A stretch of 64,000 nt of DNA from contig NZ_CP030280.1 of the NCBI RefSeq assembly GCF_003287895.1, positions 2,796,501-2,860,500 of the forward strand, read 5' to 3'. Shown here one piece after another: positions 27,407-36,408 of this stretch. Position 1 is the stretch's first letter. Every line of letters begins with the position of its first letter. This DNA comes from Blautia argi. Lineage in GTDB: Bacteria > Bacillota > Clostridia > Lachnospirales > Lachnospiraceae. The notes under the pieces are model-generated. The model made no database searches, had not been told where the DNA came from, and saw nothing but the letters and a program-made list of their open reading frames with translations. The position numbers and the translations under genes were made by a program.

Positions 27407-30005
27407 TCAGGAAAGCTGTCCCTTTTCTGCGTGAGCAGTCAGCTCTCCGTTTTCCACATCAATGACAATCCTGCTGTCTGTACTGATATCCCCGGAAAGA
27501 ATCAGCTTCGCAGTCAGTGTTTCCACATATTTCTGCACATATCTCTTCAGTGGACGGGCACCGTACACAGGGTCATATCCGCCCTCAATAATATAATCTT
27601 TTGCAGCTTTTGTCAATTCCATAGATAACTCCTGGTCTTTTAATCTTCTGTTCAAATCTGCCATAAGCAAGTCTACAATACCACCGATATTGTCCTTTGT
27701 AAGAGGCTTAAACATAATGATTTCATCCAAACGGTTTAAAAATTCAGGACGGAAATGCCCTCTTAAGTCCCGCTCAACCGCTTCTCTTGCCTCCTGCTTA
27801 ATCTCGCCGTTCTCTTCAATTCCTTCCAGAAGATACGGAGAACCGATATTGGAGGTCATAATAAGAATTGTGTTTTTAAAGTCTACGGTTCTGCCCTGAG
27901 AATCTGTAATTCTGCCATCGTCCAGCACCTGGAGAAGCACATTAAATACATCTGGGTGCGCCTTCTCAATTTCATCAAAAAGCACAACCGAATACGGCTT
28001 TCTTCTCACTGCCTCCGTAAGCTGTCCGCCTTCCTCATATCCCACATATCCTGGAGGCGCCCCGATGAGTCTGGATACAGAATATTTCTCCATATACTCG
28101 CTCATATCAATACGAACCATGTTCTGTTCATCATCAAACAGCGTTGCTGCCAGAGTCTTGGCAAGCTCTGTCTTACCAACTCCGGTTGGTCCCAGAAACA
28201 GGAAAGAACCAATAGGTTTTGTAGGATCTTTGATTCCCGCTTTAGAACGGATAATGGCGTCCGTTACCTTGGTAACACCCTCGTCCTGTCCAATCACCCG
28301 TTTGTGCAGCTCATCTTCCAAATGCAGAATTTTACTTCTTTCTCCTTCTGTCAGCTTTGCCACCGGAATTCCTGTCCAACGGGAAATAATTCTGGCAATT
28401 TCTTCGTCTGTAACGCTTTCGTGAACCAGAGATAAATCCTGATTTTTTACCCGCTCCTCTCTTCTGCTGCCAGCTGGTTCTGCAGCTTTGGAAGCTCTCC
28501 GTACTGCAGCCTTGCAGCCTCGTCTAAATCATAGTTTCTCTGAGCTTTCTGGATTTGATTGTTCATCTCCTCAATCTGCTCTCTTAATTTCTGCAGACGC
28601 TCTACCGTAGACTTCTCGTTATCCCACTGCGCCTTCTGAGTATTGAATGCATCCCGAAGCTCAGCCATTTCTTTCTGCAAATCCACCAGACGATCCTGGC
28701 TTAAACGGTCGTTTTCTTTTTTCAGCGCAGCCTCTTCAATTTCCATCTGCATGATTTTTCTGCGCATTTCGTCCAGCTCTGTAGGCATGGAATCCAGCTC
28801 TGTCTTAATCAGCGCGCATGCCTCGTCAACCAAATCAATGGCTTTATCCGGCAGGAAACGGTCGCTATATAGCGGTCTGATAAGGTTGCGGCAGCTACCA
28901 GAGCGCTGTCTGTAATCTTTACGCCATGAAAGACCTCATATCTCTCCTTTAAGCCACGAAGAATGGAAATGGTATCCTCCACCGTCGGCTCATCGACCAG
29001 AACCGGCTGGAAACGACGTTCCAAAGCCGCATCTTTCTCAATATATTTGCGGTATTCGTCCAGAGTAGTAGCGCCGATACAGTGCAATTCGCCTCTTGCC
29101 AGCATAGGCTTTAACATATTTCCTGCGTCCATGGCACCGTCTGTCTTCCCTGCGCCTACAATCAGATGCAGCTCATCAATAAAGAGAATAATCTGGCCTT
29201 CGCTCTTTCTGACCTCTTCCAGAACAGCTTTTAAACGTTCCTCAAATTCACCTCTGTATTTAGCTCCGGCTACCAGAGCGCCCATATCCAGGGCAAAAAT
29301 TTTCTTGTCCTTTAAGCCGTCAGGTACATCACCCTGTACAATCCTCTGAGCAAGGCCTTCTACTGCCGCTGTTTTACCAACGCCCGGTTCTCCGATAAGC
29401 ACGGGATTGTTCTTTGTCTTTCTGGACAAAATCCGAATCACATTCCGAATTTCACTGTCCCTGCCAATAACCGGATCCAACTTCTGTTCTCTTGCTTTTT
29501 CCACTAAATCCTGACCATATTTGTTTAAAGTATCATAAGTAACCTCCGGATTGTCTGTGGTAACTCTCTGATTTCCCCTTACTGTGCTCAATGCCTGTAA
29601 AAATCGTTCTTTTGTAATTCCGTATTCCTGCCAGATTTTCTTCATCGTGGGGCTTGGATTGTTCAGAAGAGCCAAAAACAGATGCTCTACGGAAACATAT
29701 TCATCTCCCATATTTGCAGCCTCGTCCTCTGCGCTGACCAGGGCTTTGTTCAGATACTGACCAATGTAAGGCTGCCCACCGGACACCTTTGTCCTGGCGT
29801 TTAATGCCTGTTCTATGCGGTCCATGAAGTGTTCCTTCTGAATTTCCATTTTTTCAACGAGTTTCAAAATCAGGCTGTCCTCCTGATGTAAAAGGTTATA
29901 TAGCAAATGCTCCTGCTCGACTTCCTGATTGCCGAATTCATATGCAGTCTTCTCTAAGTTCTGAACAGCCTGAAGTGATTTCTGTGTAAATTTTGTAATG
30001 TTCAT
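27407..30005 (-). pseudogene. clpB: ClpB chaperone, two frameshifts
   Basis: The parts together give a full ClpB of about 865 residues in three frames. Residues 1-390 cover the N domain and first AAA module ([20 protein letters not shown]). The frame changes near 28865 (CGC TAT ATA then a missing base before GCGACC, expected [14 protein letters not shown]). The second piece (28447 to about 28865) is the middle coiled coil. The frame changes again near 28460 (AAEE then ERVKNQDL, two extra or one missing base in AGAGAGG). The third piece is the second AAA module ([26 protein letters not shown]). ClpB disaggregates proteins with DnaK. Either real inactivation or two sequence errors. Confidence 0.85.
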
Positions 30006-30079
30006 AAAATCCCTCCGTTTTGGTTATTCTGTATTCAGAGTATCTCTGAATATTGCTCGCTTGTTCTATCTACGTTATA

Positions 30080-30122
30080 ACAATATCACCAGCTACTAGC
30101 CATGTCAAGAGGTGAGTGCTAA
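30080..30122 (-). promoter_or_regulatory. clpB promoter with degenerate CIRCE element
   Basis: On the minus strand TTGACA (30108-30103), a 17-bp spacer and TATTGT (30085-30080) form a sigma-A promoter. It is overlapped by TTAGCACTC-N9-CATGGCTAG (30122-30096), whose left half is a perfect CIRCE half-site and whose right half is degenerate. HrcA control is inferred. Confidence 0.6.
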
Positions 30123-30144
30123 TTTTTTTAATAATTTTTTGGAG

Positions 30145-30190
30145 AACCCCTGAAAAAGCTTGATTTTACGGGCTTCACAGGGGTTTTTCA
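30145..30190 (+). terminator. Hairpin with T tail
   Basis: AACCCCTG (30145-30152) pairs with CAGGGGTT (30178-30185), followed by TTTTTC. No intact plus-strand gene precedes it; it may be left over from a mobile element. Confidence 0.5.
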
Positions 30191-30228
30191 CTTGCTTTCG
30201 CGCTCAATTTTCTTGATTTGACCACATT

Positions 30229-30325
30229 TTACGACAACGACTTATGGTTTATACCACAGCAGTCACAGTTTCCGGCAGGTTCATTATAGACATTCATGGT
30301 GATCTGTGCATCTGAATGTCCCATA
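30229..30325 (-). pseudogene. Tyrosine recombinase (integrase) C-terminal remnant
   Basis: The frame ending at 30229 reads SSMGHSDAQITMNVYNEP and then a cysteine-containing tail. MGHSDxxxTMxVY is the C-terminal catalytic region of Tn916-type integrases, including the catalytic Tyr. Only about 30 residues survive. It abuts a transposase fragment of opposite orientation at about 30325. Confidence 0.7.
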
Positions 30326-30598
30326 GAAGAATGTTTCCGGAGTATGAAAACAGATTTTTCTGCAAGTTCTGTCTATTTACAGGATGAAAACCGGATCAAA
30401 GCACATTTTCTAATCTGTTTTCTTGCATTGACCATATACCGCTTCCTTGAGAAAAAACTGGATGCGAAATATACATGTGAAGAATTATTAGATGTTCTAA
30501 AAGAAATGAATTTCTCCGGAATACAGGAACAGGGATTTATTCCTTTATACAAACGAAAAAGAATTACGGATAATCTTCATGACGTCTGTGGTTTCTGA
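30314..30598 (+). pseudogene. IS1634/IS4-type transposase C-terminal remnant
   Basis: The frame from IEECFRSMKTDFSA to NLHDVCGF (about 94 residues) matches the C-terminal end of DDE transposases of the IS1634 type; the IEECFRSMK segment carries the catalytic Glu. The N-terminal part is missing, and its 5' end is fused to the integrase remnant. Non-functional. Confidence 0.72.
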
Positions 30599-31010
30599 AC
30601 AGATTATCAGTTCATAACCAAAAGTAAGATGAGAAATATTCAGAAAAAAAGTAAAGGGAAAGAATAAAATACTATAGTCCGCAACAACGGCAAAAATCGC
30701 TATAACCCAGTAAACATGAGGGATGCAGCGATTTTTTCTTTTTCTAACTGTCAAAGATGGGATTATAATCTCTCCATACAACACACTAATTTAATAATTC
30801 TTTCCGATTTACTACACCATTTTCGTATCAAACCACACCATTTTATGATATATTACGTCACTTTACTGTTTTTCAAAATCTTTCAAAGCACCAGCAAATA
30901 CAAGGTTTCAAGAGGTTACATCAATTTATGGAAAAATGTTGTCAGAAAATCCAAACTTCTTTGGATAACCAAACATACTAAGCACCTATTGTATCAATTC
31001 AAAGTATTAA
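30599..31010. other. Intergenic remnant region without clear gene
   Basis: This 412-bp AT-rich stretch contains an inverted repeat AAAATCGCT/AGCGATTTT (about 30690-30747), perhaps the end or terminator of the degraded element. Short open frames here have no ribosome sites or recognisable protein content. Confidence 0.5.
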
Positions 31011-31658
31011 TCAATCTTTTAATAAAAACTGATTCTTATTATACTCAATGAGTCCATCTTTTTGCATTTTAGAAAGCTCGTTGCACATGGTACTGCGGTC
31101 AACATTCAGATAATCTGCCAACTGTTGGCGGTTATATGGAATGAGAAAAGAATTACCTCCAAATTGTTTCGCACATTCTGAAAAATAAGACATTAATCGC
31201 CCACGTATAGATTTAGAACTGGTATGTTGAATCCTTTGGGAAAGTTGAAGACTTTTGTGCGCACAAACAGTCAACAAATTCTGTACAAGTTTTGTGTGAA
31301 AGATACAGGATTTGGAGCAGGTAGTCAGAACACGCCCTACATTTATAAATAATGCAGAAGTATCTTCTGCAGCAGACACTGTAACCAACATTGGTTGACC
31401 TGGAATACAGGCATATACTTCGCCAAATACAGAACCAGGGGCAACATTTCCCAAAACACTGCTATTTCCCCAAATATCATTGCACGATATCATCACCATG
31501 CCAGAGAGCACAATTCCTATATTTTCCGTGATACTTCCTTCTGAAAGGATCACTTCACCTTTTTTGTAGCTGTGCTCTGTAGCGTTAAGACAATTCAAAA
31601 GGTTTGTAATTTCAGCTGCTTCTAATCCGCGGAATAGTTGTGTATTAGATAAATTCAC
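31011..31658 (-). CDS. Crp/Fnr family transcriptional regulator
   Basis: 215 residues. An N-terminal cyclic-nucleotide-binding-like beta barrel (KKGEVILSEGSITENIGIVLSG, PGSVFGEV) is followed by a dimer helix and a C-terminal helix-turn-helix (YNRQQLADYLNVDRSTMCNELSKMQKDGLI). There is no N-terminal FNR-type cysteine cluster. It is divergent from a 4Fe-4S protein gene with a perfect palindrome between them. Similar regulators in clostridia govern redox or nitrosative-stress genes; that role is inferred here. Confidence 0.9.
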   Translation of the reverse strand: MNLSNTQLFRGLEAAEITNLLNCLNATEHSYKKGEVILSEGSITENIGIVLSGMVMISCNDIWGNSSVLGNVAPGSVFGEVYACIPGQPMLVTVSAAEDTSALFINVGRVLTTCSKSCIFHTKLVQNLLTVCAHKSLQLSQRIQHTSSKSIRGRLMSYFSECAKQFGGNSFLIPYNRQQLADYLNVDRSTMCNELSKMQKDGLIEYNKNQFLLKD

Positions 31659-31671
31659 ATTTTCTCCCTTC

Positions 31672-31687
31672 TGTTGTTATAACAACA
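31672..31687. promoter_or_regulatory. Perfect 16-bp palindrome, probable Crp/Fnr operator
   Basis: TGTTGTTATAACAACA lies 14 bp before the start of the Crp/Fnr gene and 63 bp before the 4Fe-4S gene. Its symmetry and position fit a Crp/Fnr dimer site controlling both genes. Confidence 0.6.
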
Positions 31688-31749
31688 TACTTTGATTTTT
31701 AATTATATTATAATAACATTGGAAATACAAGAGAAAGGATGGATTTAGA

Positions 31750-32466
31750 ATGATTCGTAAAATTATTCAGATAGATGAACAAAAATGTAACGGCTGTGGT
31801 GCTTGTGCTGAAGCATGTCATGAAGGTGCAATCGGCATGGTGAATGGAAAAGCAAGACTTCTGCGAGATGACTATTGTGATGGTCTGGGCGACTGCCTAC
31901 CCACCTGCCCGACCGGCGCGATTTCCTTTGTGGAACGGGAAGCCGCCGCCTATAACGAAAAGGCTGTGCAGGAAAATATGAGAAAAAAGAAAGAACAGAG
32001 CCGTACTTCTGCTGACGTTCATGAGGGATGTCCTGGCAGCCGGATGCAGCGCCTTCAACATATGCAGGAATCAGCATCTCCCACTCAGGCACAGACCGCT
32101 TCACAGCTGGGACAGTGGCCCTGCCAAATCAAGCTGGTTCCGGTCAACGCCCCTTACTTTAACGGGGCTAAGTTGTTGATCGCGGCTGATTGCAGCGCAT
32201 ACGCCTACGCCAGAATGCACGAGGATTTTATGCGCGGGAAGATTACGCTGATCGGCTGCCCCAAGCTGGACAGTGTGGACTACAGCGAAAAGCTGACACA
32301 AATTATTCAAAACAACGACATCCAAAGCATGACCATTGTACGAATGGAAGTGCCTTGTTGCGGCGGACTTAAACTGGCGGCTAAAAAAGCTTTGCAAGCC
32401 AGTGGAAAATTCATTCCCTGGCAGGTCATCAACATCTCTGTTGATGGTAGGATTGACTTTGAATGA
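31750..32466 (+). CDS. 4Fe-4S ferredoxin-type protein
   Basis: 238 residues. The first cluster motif is complete (CNGCGACAEACHEGA, residues 15-29). The second is unusual (CDGLGDCLPTCPTGA), with five residues between its first two cysteines, so it may still bind a cluster in the pattern seen in related clostridial proteins. A charged linker rich in Lys, Glu and Met follows, then a C-terminal domain with further cysteines (LIGCPKLDS, VPCCGGLKLA). AGAAAGGATG precedes the start. Its base composition is richer in GC than its surroundings, suggesting transfer. It probably handles electrons for a redox partner not in this window. Confidence 0.88.
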   Translation: MIRKIIQIDEQKCNGCGACAEACHEGAIGMVNGKARLLRDDYCDGLGDCLPTCPTGAISFVEREAAAYNEKAVQENMRKKKEQSRTSADVHEGCPGSRMQRLQHMQESASPTQAQTASQLGQWPCQIKLVPVNAPYFNGAKLLIAADCSAYAYARMHEDFMRGKITLIGCPKLDSVDYSEKLTQIIQNNDIQSMTIVRMEVPCCGGLKLAAKKALQASGKFIPWQVINISVDGRIDFE

Positions 32467-32663
32467 CGGACATGTGTAAATGACAGCGTTTTTCCATTCC
32501 TACAAATATAATGCTTCTTTTGCCAATTACAGCCTTGCATCATTATACGCTGTGAAGGATATCTTCCTCGGTGTGTATCGTATGGAAGATGACAGCTGAC
32601 ATTGTATCCAAACGATCGAAAGACACATATACTAATACTGACACTATAGCAAGAGGTATCGTT

Positions 32664-33101
32664 ATGCGAAATTGCAATCTGGGTGAGCATCCCAAGATCC
32701 GTGACTACGGCTCTGAACCGTTTGTTTTTAATATCAGACACGCAACCAATATAAATCATAACTTCCGCACGACACTTTGGACGGGGCAGGATATGCAGTT
32801 GACTTTGATGTGCATACCCGCATGTGGTGACATCGGTGTAGAAATACACCCCGACGTAGACCAATTCATTCGAGTGGAGAGTGGCAAAGCCAAAGTTTAT
32901 ATGGGTAGTTGCCGAAATCATTTGCAAGAACAGGCGTGCGTGGACGAAAATTTTGCAATTCTTATCCCCGCAGGTACGTGGCACAATATCGTCAATATAG
33001 GAGTTTGTCCGTTAAAACTCTATTCGCTCTACGCTCCGCCTCAGCATCCTTATGGTACGGTGCATCGCACGAAAGAAGATGCTGAACGCGAAGAACATTG
33101 A
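32664..33101 (+). CDS. Cupin domain-containing protein
   Basis: 145 residues from MRNCNLGEHP, with AAGAGGT upstream; an in-frame start at 32571 adds 31 unlikely residues. The double-stranded beta-helix has the cupin motifs: motif 1 around GVEIHPDVDQFIRVESG (one of the usual His ligands kept) and motif 2 around PAGTWHNIVN. The C-terminus (LYAPPQHPYGTVHRTKEDA) is typical of small cupins. No substrate can be named. It follows the 4Fe-4S gene by about 200 bp in the same accessory island. Confidence 0.83.
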   Translation: MRNCNLGEHPKIRDYGSEPFVFNIRHATNINHNFRTTLWTGQDMQLTLMCIPACGDIGVEIHPDVDQFIRVESGKAKVYMGSCRNHLQEQACVDENFAILIPAGTWHNIVNIGVCPLKLYSLYAPPQHPYGTVHRTKEDAEREEH

Positions 33102-33182
33102 TGCCATATGCATTCATTAGAATTGACGAGTACAGTAACAACGCTTAACATTAAGGAGAACACGCTAAAATTCATAACAAAA

Positions 33183-33707
33183 TTAAAAACCATATGTTTT
33201 GCTGACAGGATCCTGAAAGAACGGAATCTCTGGCGGATAAAAGGTAAATACAAAGAATACAATGCCGCTAATACAAAGTATTACAAAGGCATATTCCGAA
33301 GGAATTCTGCACGTTTTGTTTCCCAGGAACATTTTGGTTTCTACTAAATACACCAATCCTGCCACTCCAAAAAAGATAACAATATTAAACCAATCCAGGG
33401 ACTCTCCTATGATACCTGTGTAGGTGTAATATAGTGTGGGGATTAGTGCCATACCTGTTAATATACCTTTCAGTTTTATGCACCAAAATCGGGCGTATTC
33501 CTTCCCCCAAAAACTGTATTCAAAGAGAGCATATACAAGCATGGGAAAAAACAATAGTTTTATGTGTTCCCATATCGATTCATTCACCGGGGAGACAAGT
33601 GCCGCTACGATGCTTTCATTTGTCAAATCAAAAAGAAAATGAAAAGCCGTTCCTATAATAGCAGTAAAAGCAAAGCCTGCAATCTGCCAGTTGATGATTT
33701 TTTTCAT
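33183..33707 (-). CDS. DUF6512-type membrane protein
   Basis: 174 residues from MKKIINWQIAGF; GAGG lies 9 bp before this ATG. Five to six hydrophobic segments run through the protein, with the conserved SPVNESIWEHIKLLFFPML segment near residue 45, typical of this family of uncharacterised membrane proteins. It converges with the cupin gene. The function is unknown. Confidence 0.78.
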   Translation of the reverse strand: MKKIINWQIAGFAFTAIIGTAFHFLFDLTNESIVAALVSPVNESIWEHIKLLFFPMLVYALFEYSFWGKEYARFWCIKLKGILTGMALIPTLYYTYTGIIGESLDWFNIVIFFGVAGLVYLVETKMFLGNKTCRIPSEYAFVILCISGIVFFVFTFYPPEIPFFQDPVSKTYGF

Positions 33708-33795
33708 ATACCAGTACCTCATATATATTTTCTACAAACTAGTATATGTCTTTTACGCCAAAAACTTTCTACCAAAAAAATGAATTCCTTTTTAT

Positions 33796-33822
33796 CAAAA
33801 GACACCTAAATGGTGTCTTTTG
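33796..33822. terminator. Perfect 11-bp hairpin
   Basis: CAAAAGACACC (33796-33806) pairs perfectly with GGTGTCTTTTG (33812-33822) around a five-base loop. It lies between the DUF6512 gene's upstream region and the 3' end of the fructokinase gene; a terminator or processing site is likely. Confidence 0.5.
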
Positions 33823-33928
33823 GTGCGAATTTTATTGTCACAGATGGGGTTTCTTTCTTTTGCCTCTTTCCGATAGCTATAAATTTTTGTTTATGTGTAT
33901 GATAGCGATACTCCAACATCGCTCTTTC

Positions 33929-34891
33929 TTACTGCATATATTCTAAAACTTCTTCTTTATCCGGCATTACACGTAAAGCGCCTTTCCGTGTGGTTATAAT
34001 GGAGGCACCAGCGTTGGCAAATACCAGCATCTCATGCAAATCTTTTTCTGTTAAGTTCTCTAGACCCTTTTCAAGTATGGTTCCCAAAACACAGCCCATA
34101 AAGGTATCGCCAGCCCCTGTTGTTTCAATAGTATTAGGATTCAAAAAAGCTTTTACTTCTATCATATGTCCTTTATAGTAAGCTCTGCTTCCATCTTTCC
34201 CCATAGAAACAAAGATTAAAGGAATCTGGTATCGTTCACAAATCCAACGTACACCCTCTGTATAATTCTTTTTTCCTGTCAGCCATATAATCTCATTATC
34301 AGAGATTTTAAGAATATCACAGTTTTTCAGCCCCCACAGCACCTGCCCTCTTGCTTCATCCATGTTTTTCCAAAGCGGTGGACGCAAATTTGGATCAAAA
34401 GAAATTATACAATCAGACTTTCGTGCAATCTGTACCGCTTTTTTTGTAGCTGCCCTCACTCCTTCATGTGTCATAGACAGCGTGCCAAAATGAAACATAC
34501 GTGAATTAGCAATGAGATTTTCCGGCACTTCATCTTCTGTAAGCATCATATCTGCCCCCGGATTCCGATAAAAAGAAAAATCTCTGTCTCCATCTTCTAA
34601 GGTATGTACAATAGCTAATGTAGTATGAATCTTTTCATCCACAAGAAGGAAGCCATTCTCTATTCCTACTTCTTCAATAGCTACTTTTAGTTGCCTTCCA
34701 AATATGTCATTTCCTACTTTTCCAACAAAAGCGGTTTTATAACCAAGTTTAGAGAGCATGGCAAGAACATTACAAGGAGCCCCTCCTGGATTTGCCTCAA
34801 ATAAAGGGTTTCCTTGTTTACTAAAACCATTTTCCGTAAAATCAATCAACAGTTCTCCCATAGCTGTTACATCATATTTTTTCATACGCAT
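33929..34891 (-). CDS. PfkB-family fructokinase
   Basis: 320 residues. PfkB signatures are present: the N-terminal GELLIDF and GGAPCNVLAMLSKLG segment, and the C-terminal TIETTGAGDTFMGCVLG with the catalytic Asp. It should phosphorylate fructose released by the GH32 enzyme encoded just upstream. Its start touches the stop of the GH32 frame (34891), indicating coupling. It is the last gene of the sucrose/fructan operon. Confidence 0.93.
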   Translation of the reverse strand: MRMKKYDVTAMGELLIDFTENGFSKQGNPLFEANPGGAPCNVLAMLSKLGYKTAFVGKVGNDIFGRQLKVAIEEVGIENGFLLVDEKIHTTLAIVHTLEDGDRDFSFYRNPGADMMLTEDEVPENLIANSRMFHFGTLSMTHEGVRAATKKAVQIARKSDCIISFDPNLRPPLWKNMDEARGQVLWGLKNCDILKISDNEIIWLTGKKNYTEGVRWICERYQIPLIFVSMGKDGSRAYYKGHMIEVKAFLNPNTIETTGAGDTFMGCVLGTILEKGLENLTEKDLHEMLVFANAGASIITTRKGALRVMPDKEEVLEYMQ

Positions 34892-36373
34892 TATTCCTGC
34901 AAATCGTATTTTATAACATTCATTTTTACCTTGCCTTCTGTTAAAAAGGTAATGCCCTCTGCTGCTGGATCTGTATAAAGAGTTGCGGATAATACTTGCT
35001 CGCCATGATTGACAAATACTTCCACACTATACTGATCCAAAATAACCCTCATTTCCAATTTTCCATTATAACTATTTACCTGGCACTTTCTCTCATGCAC
35101 TGTATCTTTGCTTGCACCGGAAAACTTTCTATCAATCTCCAAAAGAGATTCTTGGGGCCAGAAGCATACAGATGTATAGTGTTCCTCATTTTGAGCAAAC
35201 TGAAGCATAAATTTTTTATAAGAATCTTCCCCTGCACTAAGTTCTAATTCAAGGTCAATTTTTCTTCCTTTTATTCCTTCCAGCTTCATAGTTCCTTCAA
35301 CAGTAACATCATGGTACACAACTTTCTCTTCTCGCAGCTCTTCCAATTCTCTAATCGGCCATTGATATAATCTTCCATTTTTAACAGAAATTTCCCTAGG
35401 AAGACTCATTTGCCCAAACCACTTTTTCTCTGGAGAATAAAACCCAACCGTATCCCAATTCTGCATCCAGCCAATCATAATCCTTCTTCCATCTGGCGCT
35501 ATAACAGTCTGAGGAGCATAGAAATCAATTCCATAATCAATAGCATGGTTACTTTCTTCTTTAAAGGTATTTGTACTTTTATCTAAATCCCCAACGAAAC
35601 AAACTGTACCGTTACCATTGTGATATTCTAATCCTTTTCCCTGCATATACTGAGGACTCACAAGCAAAATATATTTTCCATCCAGTTCAAAAAAAATCCG
35701 GACATTCCCACATTTTTCCAAACCGATTTCTGTTTTCAGCCAACACACTTACAAATTCCCACTTGAACCCATCCAGACTGGAATAAAGCAAAATCTGACC
35801 ACTTCCATCTGCAGGACGGTTTCCTACTACACAGGCAAAACTTCCATCTTCTTTTTTCCAAACTTTTGGGTCTCTGAAATCCACTTTGCTGCTGCCTTCA
35901 GGTATATGCTTTTCATCCAGTACGGGATTATTTTCATACTTTTCATAATTCGTACCATCTCCTACAGCAATACACTGAGTTTGAATTTCACAGTCCGTTC
36001 CGTCCTCCTGTGCTTTACGGGCTACCCCCGTATAAATCAAAAGTTGACGCCCATCCGGCAGCGCAATAGCACTGCCGGAAAAACATCCTTCCTTATCATA
36101 ATTCTCATCAGGAGCCAAAGCAGCCGGAACATATTCCCAATGAAGTAAATCATCGCTTACTGCATGTCCCCAATGCATAGAATTCCATCTAGTATCATAT
36201 GGATAATACTGATAAAACATATGATACTTCCCTTTGTAATAAGAGAATCCATTTGGATCATTCATCCACCCTGTACGCGGTGAAAAATGAAATGCCGGTC
36301 TTTCCTCTTTTTTTATTACTTTTTCAGCTATTTCTTCATATTTTCTTGCCTTACACAACATCTGACTTGTCAT
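34891..36373 (-). pseudogene. GH32 sucrose-6-phosphate hydrolase/fructosidase, frameshifted
   Basis: The N-terminal part (36373 to about 35690) carries the GH32 nucleophile motif GWMNDPNG, the FRDPKVW motif and the acid/base region WECPDFF. The C-terminal part (about 35690 to 34891) continues with ELDGKYILLVSPQYM and the beta-sandwich domain. They are in different frames at a run of eight A (35689-35696). Seven would restore DFFELDGKY and a protein of about 494 residues, the usual size. No signal peptide, so it acts inside the cell. Either a genuine slip or a homopolymer miscall. Confidence 0.87.
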
Positions 36374-36408
36374 AAAACTCTCCTTAACCCTATCCTTGCC
36401 ACAAGCAA

